Of a DNA stretch of 64,000 nucleotides, positions 32,838 through 44,100 are shown piece by piece. Position numbers and translations under genes: made by a program. Within the stretch, counting starts at the first letter, position 1. Each line of letters starts with the position of its first letter. Source of the DNA: Diplonema japonicum (Eukaryota; Euglenozoa; Diplonemea; Diplonemida; Diplonemidae); contig OZ025664.1 of assembly GCA_964019335.1 (NCBI GenBank), forward strand, positions 592,279 to 656,278, written 5' to 3'. Below the pieces are notes generated by a model. It ran no database searches, was not told where the DNA came from, and worked only from the letters and a program-made list of their open reading frames with translations.

Positions 32838-34542
32838 ATGATGATACAAAAAGCGGGACTCGTGTTGCTTCTTGGGGTGTGCTTGATGCTGATGTACGAT
32901 AGGTATAGCATAAAAAGAACCAATTTGTCCACATATGTCCCATCATTTTTTGTTGGGGTGTTGTGTGGATTTTGCGTCTTGCAAAAAAGAAAGGAGGGGG
33001 GGGGAAAACAAACAAACAAAAGGTTGCAGTCGAGCAAACAGTTGCAAGAGACACGCAAACAAGTCACCACTTTGACTGGCGATCTTGCGATTGAACGAGA
33101 AAAGGCAGCGCAGAACAAGTTCAAGGAGTCCTCCCAAGCCATCCCAAGCGAGAACCTGACGGTGGTCCACCAGCACGTGTATATCAACGAGAGTAGAGTA
33201 GAAGGCTACGAGGCTTGGAACAACACCGAGATGGCTTTGAGAGAAGGGAAAGAAATATACAGCAGTGCGCACTGCATTGGGAACAGCGAGAAGTCAAAGC
33301 ATGACCGTGACGCGTGGAAGAAGACGACCTGTCGATTTAAGAATCTTTGTTACAACCCTGCGACAGAGAGGTTTATATACTTTCGACGACCGGGAGATAC
33401 GTTCGATGCTCGAAGTACGGTGGCGATGGGTCCGCTGAATGCTCAGTGGAACGAAGGCGACAAGGAAAAGATGAGGTGGCTCCCTGATATAGTAGATACA
33501 CCCCTCACAGCCCCCCACCTTGCCGCACCCTCAAATGAGGTTTGGATCCCCCACTTCGAGCATTGTGCTGCCAATGTGATGCATCTCATCATGGACTCGT
33601 TCTACCCCTGGCACAACGCCGTGTCCCTCTTCGGCATCAATAAGCACATCCGGCCCCTTCGCATTGTTCTCCAGGAAGGAACTCTTTGGGGAACTTGCGA
33701 TTATATCAGGTCAGAAGAAGCCAAGGGGACAGCATGGGCGCAGGGATACTCTCGGCGCTGTACCATGAACCAAGCGAGATGGGTTCCAGCCATGCTTCCG
33801 AAGATGAATGGCCGTGAAATCACTGATCTTGACACTACAAAGGAATTCATGAAGAACGACGCGTCTGGTAAGATGGTGTGCTTTGACGATGCTGTGGTAG
33901 GGGTGGGAACGCTTTCGGACCACTGTCTAAAGGCCCACGGGTGGTCCTGGGACCAAAAAGATATTGGCGAACACGACTGCAACCAAGCTAGAGGTAAGAT
34001 GCTGTGGGAATTCCGAAAGCGGATGTTCGCAGTGTCGGGTGTGCCACTGATGCTGCCAGAGCGGCATCAAGTGTTGCTTTTCTCATTCGGGATGAGGGGC
34101 AATCCTAGATGGCACGCCTACGCGACATTCCTAAAAACAAAACTAGGGACAGGTGTTACGGTATGACACAGCTATGTCACTGTTAAACATTCCATAGGTG
34201 GAACTAGCCGCGTTAAAAACAGCAAAACAGCAGCTGGAACAAATACAAGCCACCACTACAATCGTCGCCGCTATGGGTGGGAACACAATCACAGCCATCT
34301 TCCTTCCAAGGAGTGCAGGTCTCGTCCTACTTCATGACAACAAGGTATGCCATGTCTATCAGAAGATATCTACTTCTCTTTAACAGGATCGTCTTGATTG
34401 GGACTTCTGGACCCACGCATCGCACATCTCAGTTAAGTGGCTGCCGACCTCCAGCCCGAATATAACGAACATGTTGGGCGAGACCGTCCAACAGCTGCTT
34501 GTAAGTTATGAAGAGTTCAGCCCCTTTCCGAATAGAAGATAG
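32838..34542 (+). CDS. GT61-family glycosyltransferase (type II membrane protein)
   Basis: Exons are 32838-34160, 34198-34344 and 34387-34542, with introns of 37 and 42 nt in phase 0, giving about 541 aa. An N-terminal membrane segment (LVLLLGVCLMLMYD, possibly a second near VGVLCGFCVL) is followed by a coiled stalk and a luminal catalytic domain. The GT61 (DUF563) landmarks are HFEHCAANVMHLIMDSFYP in the middle and IVAAMGGNTITAIFLPRSAG plus DWDFWTHASHISVKWLP at the end. Families of this type transfer xylose, arabinose or GlcNAc (EOGT) to glycans or proteins. The acceptor is ACACTCAG, ending at 32805. A further intron at GTAAGT 34501, joining a short last exon that would overlap the next gene's leader, is an alternative to the stop at 34540. 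Confidence 0.82.
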
Positions 34543-34632
34543 ATATGACCGAACTGAAGAACGAACTCACACACCATGTCCTTTATAATTGCTCTATTGT
34601 CAATTTCTTATGTTATCCCGACATCAGGATAA

Positions 34633-36063
34633 ATGGTTCTAGAAGGGATCCTGAGGAATGCAAAGGGAAGAGGTGATGTGCTCCCTTCTGACCTGAGCGA
34701 AAGGATGGAAGGGAGGCAAGGGTTCACCGAGGGGTGGGACCAGACTATGCCAAACCCAAGCGCCCATGGGCTGCGATGTGCATTTATAGAAGCGGAAGCT
34801 GTGAAGAAGCTTACGAAGATCACGGACGAAGCTGTGAGTACTATGGTTAGCCTCAGGCTGTGCGCTGTGGAGCTGTGCCCGGACGCTATAAGGAACTCTT
34901 CTTTCCCATCTTCGCCCCCATCTGTCTCTCTCACCCCCTCTGAAATGTCCATCGAGGAAGATGAAATCGGGCGTGCAGTGGCATCTGCCCTTGCGCCTTC
35001 CTCCGGCATCTGTCCTGACAAGGCAGACACCACTACAACCCTAGTCACCGACAAAGCAGCAGCTTTCCTCGGGAGATGGATCGCAAGGGAATGGCGAAAC
35101 AAGGAAGGCAGCATTCTAACAGAGCTACTTACCAACCTCGAGTCCCCCCTTGTCGACAAGATACCCATCATAGCCAAGGCCTCCAGCATCCTCCAAAAGA
35201 GAGCACCAGAGCTGAAGGACCACTGCAGACTAGAGCTGTTCGTGATGACGCTCTACACGATGGCGGGGCACGACATCGACGCCATGATGGGTTTCAAGAA
35301 CGTTCCCAGCAAGCCCACTTCTCCCGCATGGGCGCAATACAAGCCCAGGAACCAACCAATGTTCAGAGTGATTAACTCGGCCATGAGAGTAGCAGGGAGC
35401 AATGGGCAGAGCCCGAATGCGAAGGAATGGCCATGGTCGGACATCAAGAAATGGGTGAAAACGATTGTTTTGTTGACAGCGCTGTCGGGGAAGGGCGGCA
35501 AGTTCGAGCTCAGCAGAGGTTTGGCAGGGCTGCCGGCGGATGTGGTGGCCGCACATTCGAAGCTCAAGAATGGGAACATGATTTACTGGTCGGCACCGAG
35601 CAGCTGTGCATTGGACCCTTCTGTGAGCAAGGCGTACCTAAACGGCGATGCAGCCAATGCGACACAGCAAGAGGGTGGGAGGTTGCTGTTTGAACTCCGT
35701 AGTACTTGCGGTCTGCCCCTTCAGAAAGTGTCAAAGTACCCAGGAGAAGCTGAGGTGCTGCTTCCCCCTCTCACAGAGCTGGCTGTGCACTCGGTGACGA
35801 ATGAAAACGGGCTGGTGTCAATTAAGGCAGTTGGAAGTTGCAGAATGAAAGAGCACCTGAAAGGCGTGTGCCTTGATTCCCACCCAGAGGCGTTGAGAGC
35901 AAGCAAAGAGCTTGATCAAACGTCGACACCACGAAAGAGGCTACCTTTTCAAAGCACATCACCTTCTCCACGCAGAGTGATCAAGGAGCTCCCCAATGAC
36001 TCTCCTCTGCTGAATCCGACCCGTGCTACTGAAGGCAAGGTGGTGTACCGTGAACACAACTGA
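34633..36063 (+). CDS. ADP-ribosyltransferase-fold protein (ART, R-S-E type)
   Basis: The 476-aa product has a helical N-terminal half. The C-terminal half follows the pattern of clostridial-toxin-type/vertebrate ARTs: Arg295 in LSRGLAGLP, the Ser pair in YWSAPSSCAL (about 320-324), and Glu372-Ala-Glu374 in YPGEAEVLLPPLTEL. The E-x-E pair is the signature of arginine-directed transfer of ADP-ribose from NAD+, so the enzyme may be active. The tail is Ser/Pro-rich and basic. No signal peptide is seen, suggesting an intracellular role. The acceptor ACATCAG ends at 34627, 5 nt before the ATG. The family call rests on motif order and is moderately firm. Confidence 0.65.
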   Translation: MVLEGILRNAKGRGDVLPSDLSERMEGRQGFTEGWDQTMPNPSAHGLRCAFIEAEAVKKLTKITDEAVSTMVSLRLCAVELCPDAIRNSSFPSSPPSVSLTPSEMSIEEDEIGRAVASALAPSSGICPDKADTTTTLVTDKAAAFLGRWIAREWRNKEGSILTELLTNLESPLVDKIPIIAKASSILQKRAPELKDHCRLELFVMTLYTMAGHDIDAMMGFKNVPSKPTSPAWAQYKPRNQPMFRVINSAMRVAGSNGQSPNAKEWPWSDIKKWVKTIVLLTALSGKGGKFELSRGLAGLPADVVAAHSKLKNGNMIYWSAPSSCALDPSVSKAYLNGDAANATQQEGGRLLFELRSTCGLPLQKVSKYPGEAEVLLPPLTELAVHSVTNENGLVSIKAVGSCRMKEHLKGVCLDSHPEALRASKELDQTSTPRKRLPFQSTSPSPRRVIKELPNDSPLLNPTRATEGKVVYREHN

Positions 36064-36178
36064 TGCTTTCGGCTTTGCGTTTCTTTGTATGCAGTTTTCT
36101 TATAAGTCTAGTCGACTCTTTGTTGTCCTTTTCCTGTATTTTACGTGTGTATCATTTTCCAATAACTTCCTCAGTAAC

Positions 36179-37693
36179 ATGCTTTCGGTTGTTGAAAACA
36201 TCGGCATCAGCGAGAATGTTACAGCACGGCCGGCGAGAGCAAAGGTCCTATGCGTCCCCAAGCAATACAGGTCAGTGCAAGATGCGATCAACGAGGCAAA
36301 CGATGGGGACTGCATTGCTTTGAGCAGCGGGGTACACCTTCTGCACGAGCCTTTGAGGATAGACAAGGATGTGCACATGATAGCGGGTGACGAAGCGTCT
36401 TCTGGTGTGACACTGCGGCTCGACACCACAACAGGAAAACATTTGATAGCTGCCACACACATGGTGGTGATTGACTGCAACACTTGTCGGTTAGCCAACC
36501 TCACCCTGGAACATATTGGAGAAAAGGACCAAGAACGCCCCGAGTTGGTATTCACCGTGTGGTGCAAGAGGGGAAGCCCAATCCTTGACCAGTGCACAAT
36601 CCTGTCCACGATGCACTCTGCAGTGGGTGTGAGTAGCGACACGTATCCCACTCTCCGCAGGTGCCAGATATCAGCCATCGAGTACGGCACGTGGGCAGGT
36701 CAGGAGGGCAAGCTCCGCTTAGAGAAGTGTGTCATAAATGGTGGGAAAGGATGTTATTACCAAGACTTGTCCGTGGGGGAAGTCGAGGCGTGTCATTTCG
36801 TCAATTGCGGGGTGGGGGTCGTGTGTCTAGTTCCGTGCAAGGTAACAATAAGCAACACGAAATTCGAGAAATGTGCAGAAGTAGGCGTACACTGCGTGGG
36901 CGGTCCATCTATCAACGTGGACCTGCCGCTAGAGATACACACCAATGAGTTCGAAGGTGTGGGCACCGCCGGCATTGTCATCGACCACGCAGCACCTGTT
37001 GTACGGAAGAACTCCTTTACGCAATGCACTGTTTACGTCCAAAACACTGGCCAGGGAAAACTCGTGGATAATACTTTCCAAGGCGTAGAGGTGGCTGTGG
37101 TGGTGTCAGGGAAGTCAACCCCTGTGCTGCGGGCAAATTACTTCGAGAAATGCAAGTCTGCTGTTGTAGTGCAGGAGCGGCTGAGCCAGGGGATGCTCAC
37201 AGGGAACGTGTTTGAGGCATGCGACACGGCAGTACGCGTGAGAGACAAGGCGACGCCGTCTATCGTGGCGAACACCATCACAGAGTGTGAGTGCGGGATG
37301 CTCTTCACCGAAGAAGGCAAAGGAAGCGTGCGAGGAAATACTATTACGAACTGCAAAACAGGTGCCTTCATCGAAGACAACGGAGATCCTGTTCTAGACC
37401 AAAACACCATACACGAGTGCACAGCGGGGATCGTAGTCACAAATGCATGCGGCAGGATCGTGGGAAACACCATCACGCATACAGAAGAGGCGAGCATCAA
37501 ACTAGACGGAGCCAAGGACACATTCATAGAAGACAACACGATTAGGAATTCCGACAAGGAAGGCCTCTTCATCCTGCATGCCTCAAAGGTCACCGTTCTA
37601 TCCAACCGCATAACAGGGTGTGTGCTGTCTGCCGTGCAGTGCACAGAGGACAGCAAGGAGGGCCTTACCCAGCGCGACAACATCTACGAATAG
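36179..37693 (+). CDS. Right-handed parallel beta-helix repeat protein
   Basis: A single exon encodes 504 aa. From about residue 40 onwards it consists of PbH1-type coils with the recurring pattern xGNxxxxCxxAVxVxxxAxPxIxxNxI. Examples are VRKNSFTQCTVYVQNTGQGK, LRANYFEKCKSAVVVQ, MLTGNVFEACDTAVRV and VRGNTITNCKTGAFIEDNG. The start of the helix (QYRSVQDAINEANDGDCIAL) matches the capping motif of pectate-lyase-fold and FBXO11/SHCBP1-like repeats. No catalytic residues of polysaccharide lyases are obvious and there is no signal peptide, so a protein-binding role in the cytosol is likelier. The acceptor CTCAG ends at 36174, 4 nt before the ATG. Confidence 0.85.
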   Translation: MLSVVENIGISENVTARPARAKVLCVPKQYRSVQDAINEANDGDCIALSSGVHLLHEPLRIDKDVHMIAGDEASSGVTLRLDTTTGKHLIAATHMVVIDCNTCRLANLTLEHIGEKDQERPELVFTVWCKRGSPILDQCTILSTMHSAVGVSSDTYPTLRRCQISAIEYGTWAGQEGKLRLEKCVINGGKGCYYQDLSVGEVEACHFVNCGVGVVCLVPCKVTISNTKFEKCAEVGVHCVGGPSINVDLPLEIHTNEFEGVGTAGIVIDHAAPVVRKNSFTQCTVYVQNTGQGKLVDNTFQGVEVAVVVSGKSTPVLRANYFEKCKSAVVVQERLSQGMLTGNVFEACDTAVRVRDKATPSIVANTITECECGMLFTEEGKGSVRGNTITNCKTGAFIEDNGDPVLDQNTIHECTAGIVVTNACGRIVGNTITHTEEASIKLDGAKDTFIEDNTIRNSDKEGLFILHASKVTVLSNRITGCVLSAVQCTEDSKEGLTQRDNIYE

Positions 37694-37772
37694 GCTGACT
37701 TCCGTTGGCTCTACTTTACAGAATTTCCCCTTTTCTATCGCATTCTTTTTATTGAATTGTTCATCACAGGCG

Positions 37773-39572
37773 ATGCTGTCGAAGAAGGCTACCCAGGCGG
37801 TCGCCGCGAACAACCTTGAGGTAGCCTTTGCGAAGCCGATCACACAAGGCAAGGTTAAAGGAACGAATGTCGGGAAGAACATAGGGCTGCGGGTGATAGA
37901 GGAAACAGGCAGCATGGTGATTCGCCCACCATCAAGGGTGATGCCTCCCAAGCGATTGTTGGGATTTCATTCGCAGAATGTAGCGCATCCTCTGGATGTG
38001 GCAGGGTGGTATTATGAGCAGTCTATGAAGCACACATGGGAAAAGAGGTCCTTGGAAGAAGAAGTTAGAGAAGTAGCTGAGATAGAAAGAGAATGTGGCC
38101 TGCAGTGCACATACACATCCCGAGCACTTGCGTTAGGGAAGATACAGTCTAATAGCTGCGATGTGATGTCCTACGAGACTATGGGCTCCGGGCAGCATGC
38201 CGTCAGGGTGCGTGGTGCACACGGTGAACCCTCCTTCAACAACGAACACCAGTATGCCACGTGCATCATCAACAAGCACAACGTCCCACACAATGTGCTG
38301 GTACACTGGCTCAGCACGAAGCTCAACATACACCACAATATGATCGGCCTCCGAGTCATCGAGGAAAGCATGGGACACACCACGCAAACAGCCTTCTTCA
38401 AACTGAAGCATAGTGATACATTTTCACAACTCACTCGTATTCTTGGCGTGACCTCACTGCACAACGGGTCTGTGCACATCTCCTCTCTCTCAACAACAGC
38501 ATCGCCCTCTATACCTGGTAAGGATCTCGCTATATGGGCGGCCATGCACTCCATCCAAGCCCCGCAGCAGATGTTCTTCAAGTCTCTTCAGGATTTCGAA
38601 TCCAGCAGGAAATACATCAACTTCTTCCCACCCAGCACCTTTGGCGTTCCCGTGCACAGGCACATCCCAATATGGTGTGTGGGGTGGCACCTCTACCGGT
38701 TCGACGATCTGCATGTTGTGCTCTCTATCGTGGCGCAGGGTGCGAAAGAACACCCGATGTGCCGTGACTTGCTGCAGGTGCCTTTGGAGAAATGGAAGGG
38801 AAGCAAGGAGGTCAAGTCGCTGCTCCGAAGGCTTGCCGCAAGCCCAGGGAAGAACCAGGAACTACGATTTGTAGTAAACAGTTTGTTCGAAGGAAAGTTG
38901 AGAGGCATCACGAGAGGGCTGTGCGCCCAACATAAAGAGTGGGCAGGGCGAGCACTGGAAGCATTCCAGAAGCTGCTGTGGAATATGCTTGTGTCGGGCA
39001 GGATGGACGACAACAAGGGCTCCATGTTGGGAGACACCGTAGTGACGGAGAAGGGGGACTTGCAGATCAATCATGACGAGCTTCCCATCAACAACGTGGT
39101 GCTTCCCCTGTCTGGTATTTTCACTTCAAGCACTTCAATCGTGTGGCCGCAGCACCGGTTCTCCAGGAAAACGGCCAACAACCTTCTGGCTGCTTTCGGC
39201 CTCACACCCTTGGATATAGACAGGCTGCACCATGTTCTCCCCACGGAGTTCCTCGCCACACCTTACCGCAGGGTCGTAGGCACAGTAGATAAGGTATAAT
39301 TTCAGCACACAAACAACAACCTGTAGATTGAGTTCCAAGTGCACCAAACACCGATTGAGTTGAGTCCTGATGTGGGACCCGTCCATGCCGCAGACAACCA
39401 GCTGCTGCAAAAGAGAATACGGGTATGTTGCACTCTGAAATCTGACACAACTCAGACGTTGAACGCTGACAGAAAGAAAGGTGAATGCGAGGCTGCTGTC
39501 TTCATGACCACCCATCTTGATGGCGGTGGCTACTCTGCCTTACGAGAGGTAGCCCTGCTAAAAATCGTTTAG
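37773..39572 (+). CDS. TruD/Pus7-like protein without the catalytic aspartate
   Basis: There are three exons: 37773-39293, 39327-39422 and 39456-39572. The two introns are each 33 nt and phase 0. The product is 577 aa. Similarity to Pus7 is clear in the second half: INNVVLPLSG, IVWPQHRF, DIDRLHHVLPTEFLATPYRR and the end GGGYSALREVALLKIV. Where TruD family enzymes have the GTKDKRAxTxQ motif with the catalytic Asp, this protein reads MIGLRVIEESMGHTTQT. The NYYGxQRFG motif is FFPPSTFGVP. It is therefore probably not a working pseudouridine synthase. The phrase IGLRVIEE occurs twice, near residues 31 and 188. The acceptor ATCACAG ends at 37769. It may bind RNA as a structural or assembly factor. 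Confidence 0.7.
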
Positions 39573-39618
39573 TCATTTAATGCACCTACCTTGCATGTTT
39601 ACTCCTCAAGAAGCTAAA

Positions 39619-40311
39619 ATGGTGCAACGTACAAAATGGGATTCGTGGGACCACCCCGATGCGAAGGAGGAACCAGTCCTCCCTGTGGGTTCGAAGTTGG
39701 CGAGGGAAATGGTTGATGACCCACGTGCAAGGAAGCACTACATGGAAGTGATGAAGAAAATGGCAACAGAGGAACAAGAGGAGAACATAAGGTACAAGAA
39801 GGCTAGAAGAGAAGAAGAACAGAAGAAAGAACAGAGAAAAGAGCTGCTTGAGAAGCGCAGCAAGGAAGAAAAGAAGGAGTTTGCGAAGAAGGTGAAGGAG
39901 TCAGTGCCAGAGAGGAAGACTGGTTTCTCAAAGGAGTTGCTGTGGTCGATTGTGTGCTTCGTCGCCTTGACCTTCCACCCCCGCAACCTCAGGCCGACAC
40001 CCACGTGGGTATTGGCTGGTGCTGCATTCACAGCATTCTTCTCTCTTTACCTGACTTTCTCTAAAAGTCGCCACGAGCTCCACGTCGTAAAACACCATAC
40101 TGCTCACTTCTTCACTACCCTCCCTTCTACCCATTCTTTCCTTCTGGTGCTCGATGCCGTATTGCTTCTATTTTCATTGGGTATGATGTTGACGCCAGCG
40201 AAAAGCGTCGTACACCCTTTGGTCTTTGCCTGTGTGGGAAACAGGATCATAGGAATCCTACGGGATGGGATGGTCCTGCTGTGTAAGAAAAGCGCTAATT
40301 ATATTTCTTAG
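39619..40311 (+). CDS. Membrane protein with charged coiled-coil head and three TM segments
   Basis: The product is 230 aa. Residues 1-105 are highly charged and helical (EEEQKKEQRKELLEKRSKEE). Three hydrophobic segments follow (LLWSIVCFVALTF, VLAGAAFTAFFSLYLTF and FLLVLDAVLLLFSLGMML) and the tail is basic. The acceptor CCTCAAG ends at 39610, 8 nt before the ATG. The preceding stop lies only 46 nt upstream of the ATG. The frame is open to 39580, so a longer start is possible. No family is recognised. Confidence 0.65.
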   Translation: MVQRTKWDSWDHPDAKEEPVLPVGSKLAREMVDDPRARKHYMEVMKKMATEEQEENIRYKKARREEEQKKEQRKELLEKRSKEEKKEFAKKVKESVPERKTGFSKELLWSIVCFVALTFHPRNLRPTPTWVLAGAAFTAFFSLYLTFSKSRHELHVVKHHTAHFFTTLPSTHSFLLVLDAVLLLFSLGMMLTPAKSVVHPLVFACVGNRIIGILRDGMVLLCKKSANYIS

Positions 40312-40372
40312 ATAGATAGATGAGTAAGTAACTTCCCCTCTTAGTTATGATTTTTATCTTTCCCCTTTTGCA

Positions 40373-41123
40373 ATGAGCTGCAACAGCAAGATGTTCACGT
40401 TGCGAAGGCTTGCGGGTGTAGCGGCAGGTGTGGCAGTGAGTTGGAAAGTGCAGGAGAGTTTCTGTAAGGAAACAAGCAAATGGGGCTATACACCGCCGTT
40501 TCCAATAAATCCTGCAAATGCAGTGGTGTATTTCGATATTGCCGTTGAGGACACAGTGATAGGCCGCGTAGAGCTTGAGGTGTTCGATGATGTGTCACCG
40601 CTGTTGGCCACTAACTTCAAGGCATTAAGCTCTGGGTACTTCCTTGGATATCCCATAGTGACAAAGCACCCAACCAAACACAAGCAGCATAACGATAGAA
40701 AGCTCATATCCTACCACAACACCCTTTTTCACAGCGTCAAACCAGGCTTCATTGCCCAAGGCGGTGACAATGAAACCTACAACGGCAAAGGTGGGGAATC
40801 TTACTGCGGTGACATCTTAAAGGACTGTTTCAAAGGTAAGGCAGGCAGTATTGCTGGTGAAGGATGCCTCTGCATGGTCACCCACGCCCGCAACACCAAC
40901 AAATCCCAATTTTTCATCAGCTACTCAGCCCTTCCCCACCTCAACAGGACGAACTCTGTCATCGGGCAGGTTATCAATGGTTGGGATGTTATGAAGGAGA
41001 TTGAGACACTGGGGTCAGTATCAGGCTATCCCCAAAAGGAGATCTCGGTATGCATAATTTTCTTCACCACGGCGGACCAACGATTCTAAAGCTACAGTTT
41101 CTGTACTTTATTGGTAGGGAAGG

Positions 41124-41168
<45 letters not shown>

Positions 41169-44100
41169 ATAAAAAATGTCAAGTGACAAAATGACGAAGC
41201 CGAGCAAGGCGGGCGCCTCCAAGGGGCCCCTACCGGACGGGAGCGAGCCCGACCAAGACCCGCCGCAGCTAGTGCTGCAAACCACCGAGGTGGTGATCAG
41301 AAAGACCCCCCCCGAGACGACCCCCAAGACGAAGCCCACCCGGAAGCACTACGACGCAGTCGTAGCCCCGCTCGCCCCCAAGCCCACGTGGGCGGCCTTC
41401 ATTGCGCAGGCTGGACTGGGGAAGTCGATGAGGTTCGACGGTGTCCTAGGCACCATCGTAACCACAGGGACTCCCCCTCTTCAGTCCTACTCAGTGAGGG
41501 ACGGAGACACTACCCATAAGGTGGTGTTCGAGGAGCAGAAGGGATCCTTTAAAAGGAAACTACCGGGTGGGTCTCGTAGAGGGACCAAAATAGACTTCCG
41601 CAGGGAGTTCGGGGGGGCGAGCTGGTCGCAGGTGTGGGAGCTGGCCGACGAGAAGGAGGGGAGGAAGAAGAAGGCGAGAGAGGAGAAGGGGGCCAAAGCC
41701 GCAAAAAGGAAGGCCGAGGCCAGGGAAAGAGAGGAGAAGCTGGAGGCGAGGATCCAGGCGCTGGAGAGCGCCGAGAAGGAAGAGGGAGGCGGGATGGAGG
41801 ACGACTGGGGTTGGAGGGAAGCCATGGACAGGCGGATTGCCGAGTTGGAGCAGGCGAGGGAACAGGCCGGGCTGTGGGAGAAGGCGTGCGAGAGGAAGGT
41901 GGAAGAGGTGGAGATGAGAGGGGTGCGTACGGACGAGAGGACTGAGGAGCTGAACAGGAGGGTGGGCCTGGTGGAGGGCGAGCTTGGTGGCCTGAGGGGG
42001 GAGATTTCTTCCTTGAAGGCGTCATCGGAGAGGACGGAGCGGTCGGTGGAGGAGCTGAAGCAAGGGATGAACAGATTACTCATCCACTTGACTACAGGAG
42101 CCCCCCCACCAGGAACCTCCGAGGAGGCAGACGGGTCCCCAGAACAGAGGGGACACGTGCCGTCCACCGATGGCGCTGACGAGGGGACTGACACCCCAGA
42201 CTGCCCCAGGCACGCTGCGACACCGGAGAGAAAGGGTACCGTAGCACCTTTATGCTACGACACCCCCCCACCAGCCGAAAGGCTCGTAGGAGTTGCCACA
42301 ACTAGGCAGACAACCCTACACACCACCCCCTCGCAGACAACGCCCCTGCACAAGGTGAACCCTCCCGTAAAAAGGAAGGTTGAAGGCCAGTACTAAGGGC
42401 CGTGCAATCTCATTCAACACCCCTTTCACCCCCTTTCCCACACCGTCTCTCACTCCCTGTCCCTACTCCCAAACCCCCAACACTACACCCCATCTAAACG
42501 AAGATGAAGTACTACCCAGCCTCTCAAGCCCTGGAAGCTGGGGTGACCGCAAAGGCAGCACATCATCACCACATCACCATCCCTCATCTTTCCCTCTCTC
42601 CACGCACAATTCCTCCCCAAACAAGCACTCACAAACTCCCGTCACCGGTGACGAAGTATTACCCAGTATCCAAAGGCCTGGACCTAGGGGTGACCACACA
42701 GGCAATCTTCACATTCGCAGAAATCCCGCAGCCAGCGGTCCGCACGGAAAACACTTACTGAGCTGCGGGGACATAGAAGCGAACCCCGGTCCAACCACCG
42801 AAAAGACAACAAGAGTTGAACACTCTCTCCCTCCCGTCCCCTCTACTTCCTCTCTCTCACAGGCACACTCCAACACAACACCACCACCTAACAACATCAA
42901 CGTACTGTCTCTCAATGTCAGATCCCTAACGGTGAGCACCACAGCGCAGCTGCTGAAGGGCATTGAGACACACAACATCGACGTGCTCCTACTCCAAGAG
43001 ACTTTCCTGAGGCCGTCGAAAGATATAACCGGAGTCTTCACTGGGTTCAAGGCATACCGCCGAGACCGAACACGACCGGTGAAAAGAGGAAAGCAAATCA
43101 GCGGAGGGGGTCTCGTCACACTGGTCAGAGAATCGATACCGTCGAAACAGATCGAAGTTCTTCAGAAACCCAGCGACGTGACGGAAAGACTCGACGTAGA
43201 GATCTCGCTGCCCAACCGGAAGCCGTACAGACTCGTCAACCTGTACCTGCCTCCGACAACGGGTAGAGACGGCGACGACAGACCACCCCCCGAGAAATAT
43301 TTCCGCCCGGCAGAGCTGCCTCATGACAGTCACACCATCATCGCCGGTGACATGAACGCCCACCACACGATGTGGGACAAAAGGGGCACACCGAATAAGC
43401 TGGGAGAAATACTGCACAGCTGGATGCTGCGATGGGGCTACAGCACATGGAACAAGAGCAGCGAAGCCACGATCCTGAACCCGTCAGGAAACCCAACCTC
43501 TCCGGACATGGTAATGAGCGGCGCAGAGTTCGACAAATCTTCTTGGAGGACGTTGCCAGCAATGGGCTCAGACCACGTTCCGATGTTCTTCAGTCTGAGA
43601 GGGGGAGTCAGCCAACCGACCAGAAGAGTACTCTACTCTTGGGGGAGGGAGGCAAGGAGCGCGTACAGGGAGACGATGGAAGAAAAGTGCAGCAGGCTGC
43701 TCAGGGCCAGAGACCCGATAAGGCTAAACGCTGAGTTTCGCACACTTCTTCTATCGGCAACCGAATCGTGCGTCCCCAGGAAAGGACAGAAGAAAGGGAA
43801 GGTTTGGTGGAACGACGAGATTGACGCACTCGCAAGGCGACGAAGCACACTGAAGGCGAAGCTGTTGTCCGAGGATCACGACGGGAACGACGAAGACCTG
43901 GCACGTCTAGCGGCGATGGAGGCTGAGCTGGACAGGGCGATAACGAGCGGGAAGCAGGCTGCCTGGGGCGACTACACCAAGAAGTTGTCCAAGGACGGAA
44001 ACCTGACGCAAGCCTTCTCGGTCATCCGCAGATTCGACGGTCGCAGCGAGAAGCCACCAATAGCCCCGCTCCGACGAGGAAACGGTATCGCCACCACCGA

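Noticed and set aside
40387-41089. Cyclophilin ending at the TAA near 41089 with tail VCIIFFTTADQRF
   Set aside because: The tail lacks the final cyclophilin strand and starts at a perfect GTATGC donor. VRHCGIL at 53705 completes the fold in phase.
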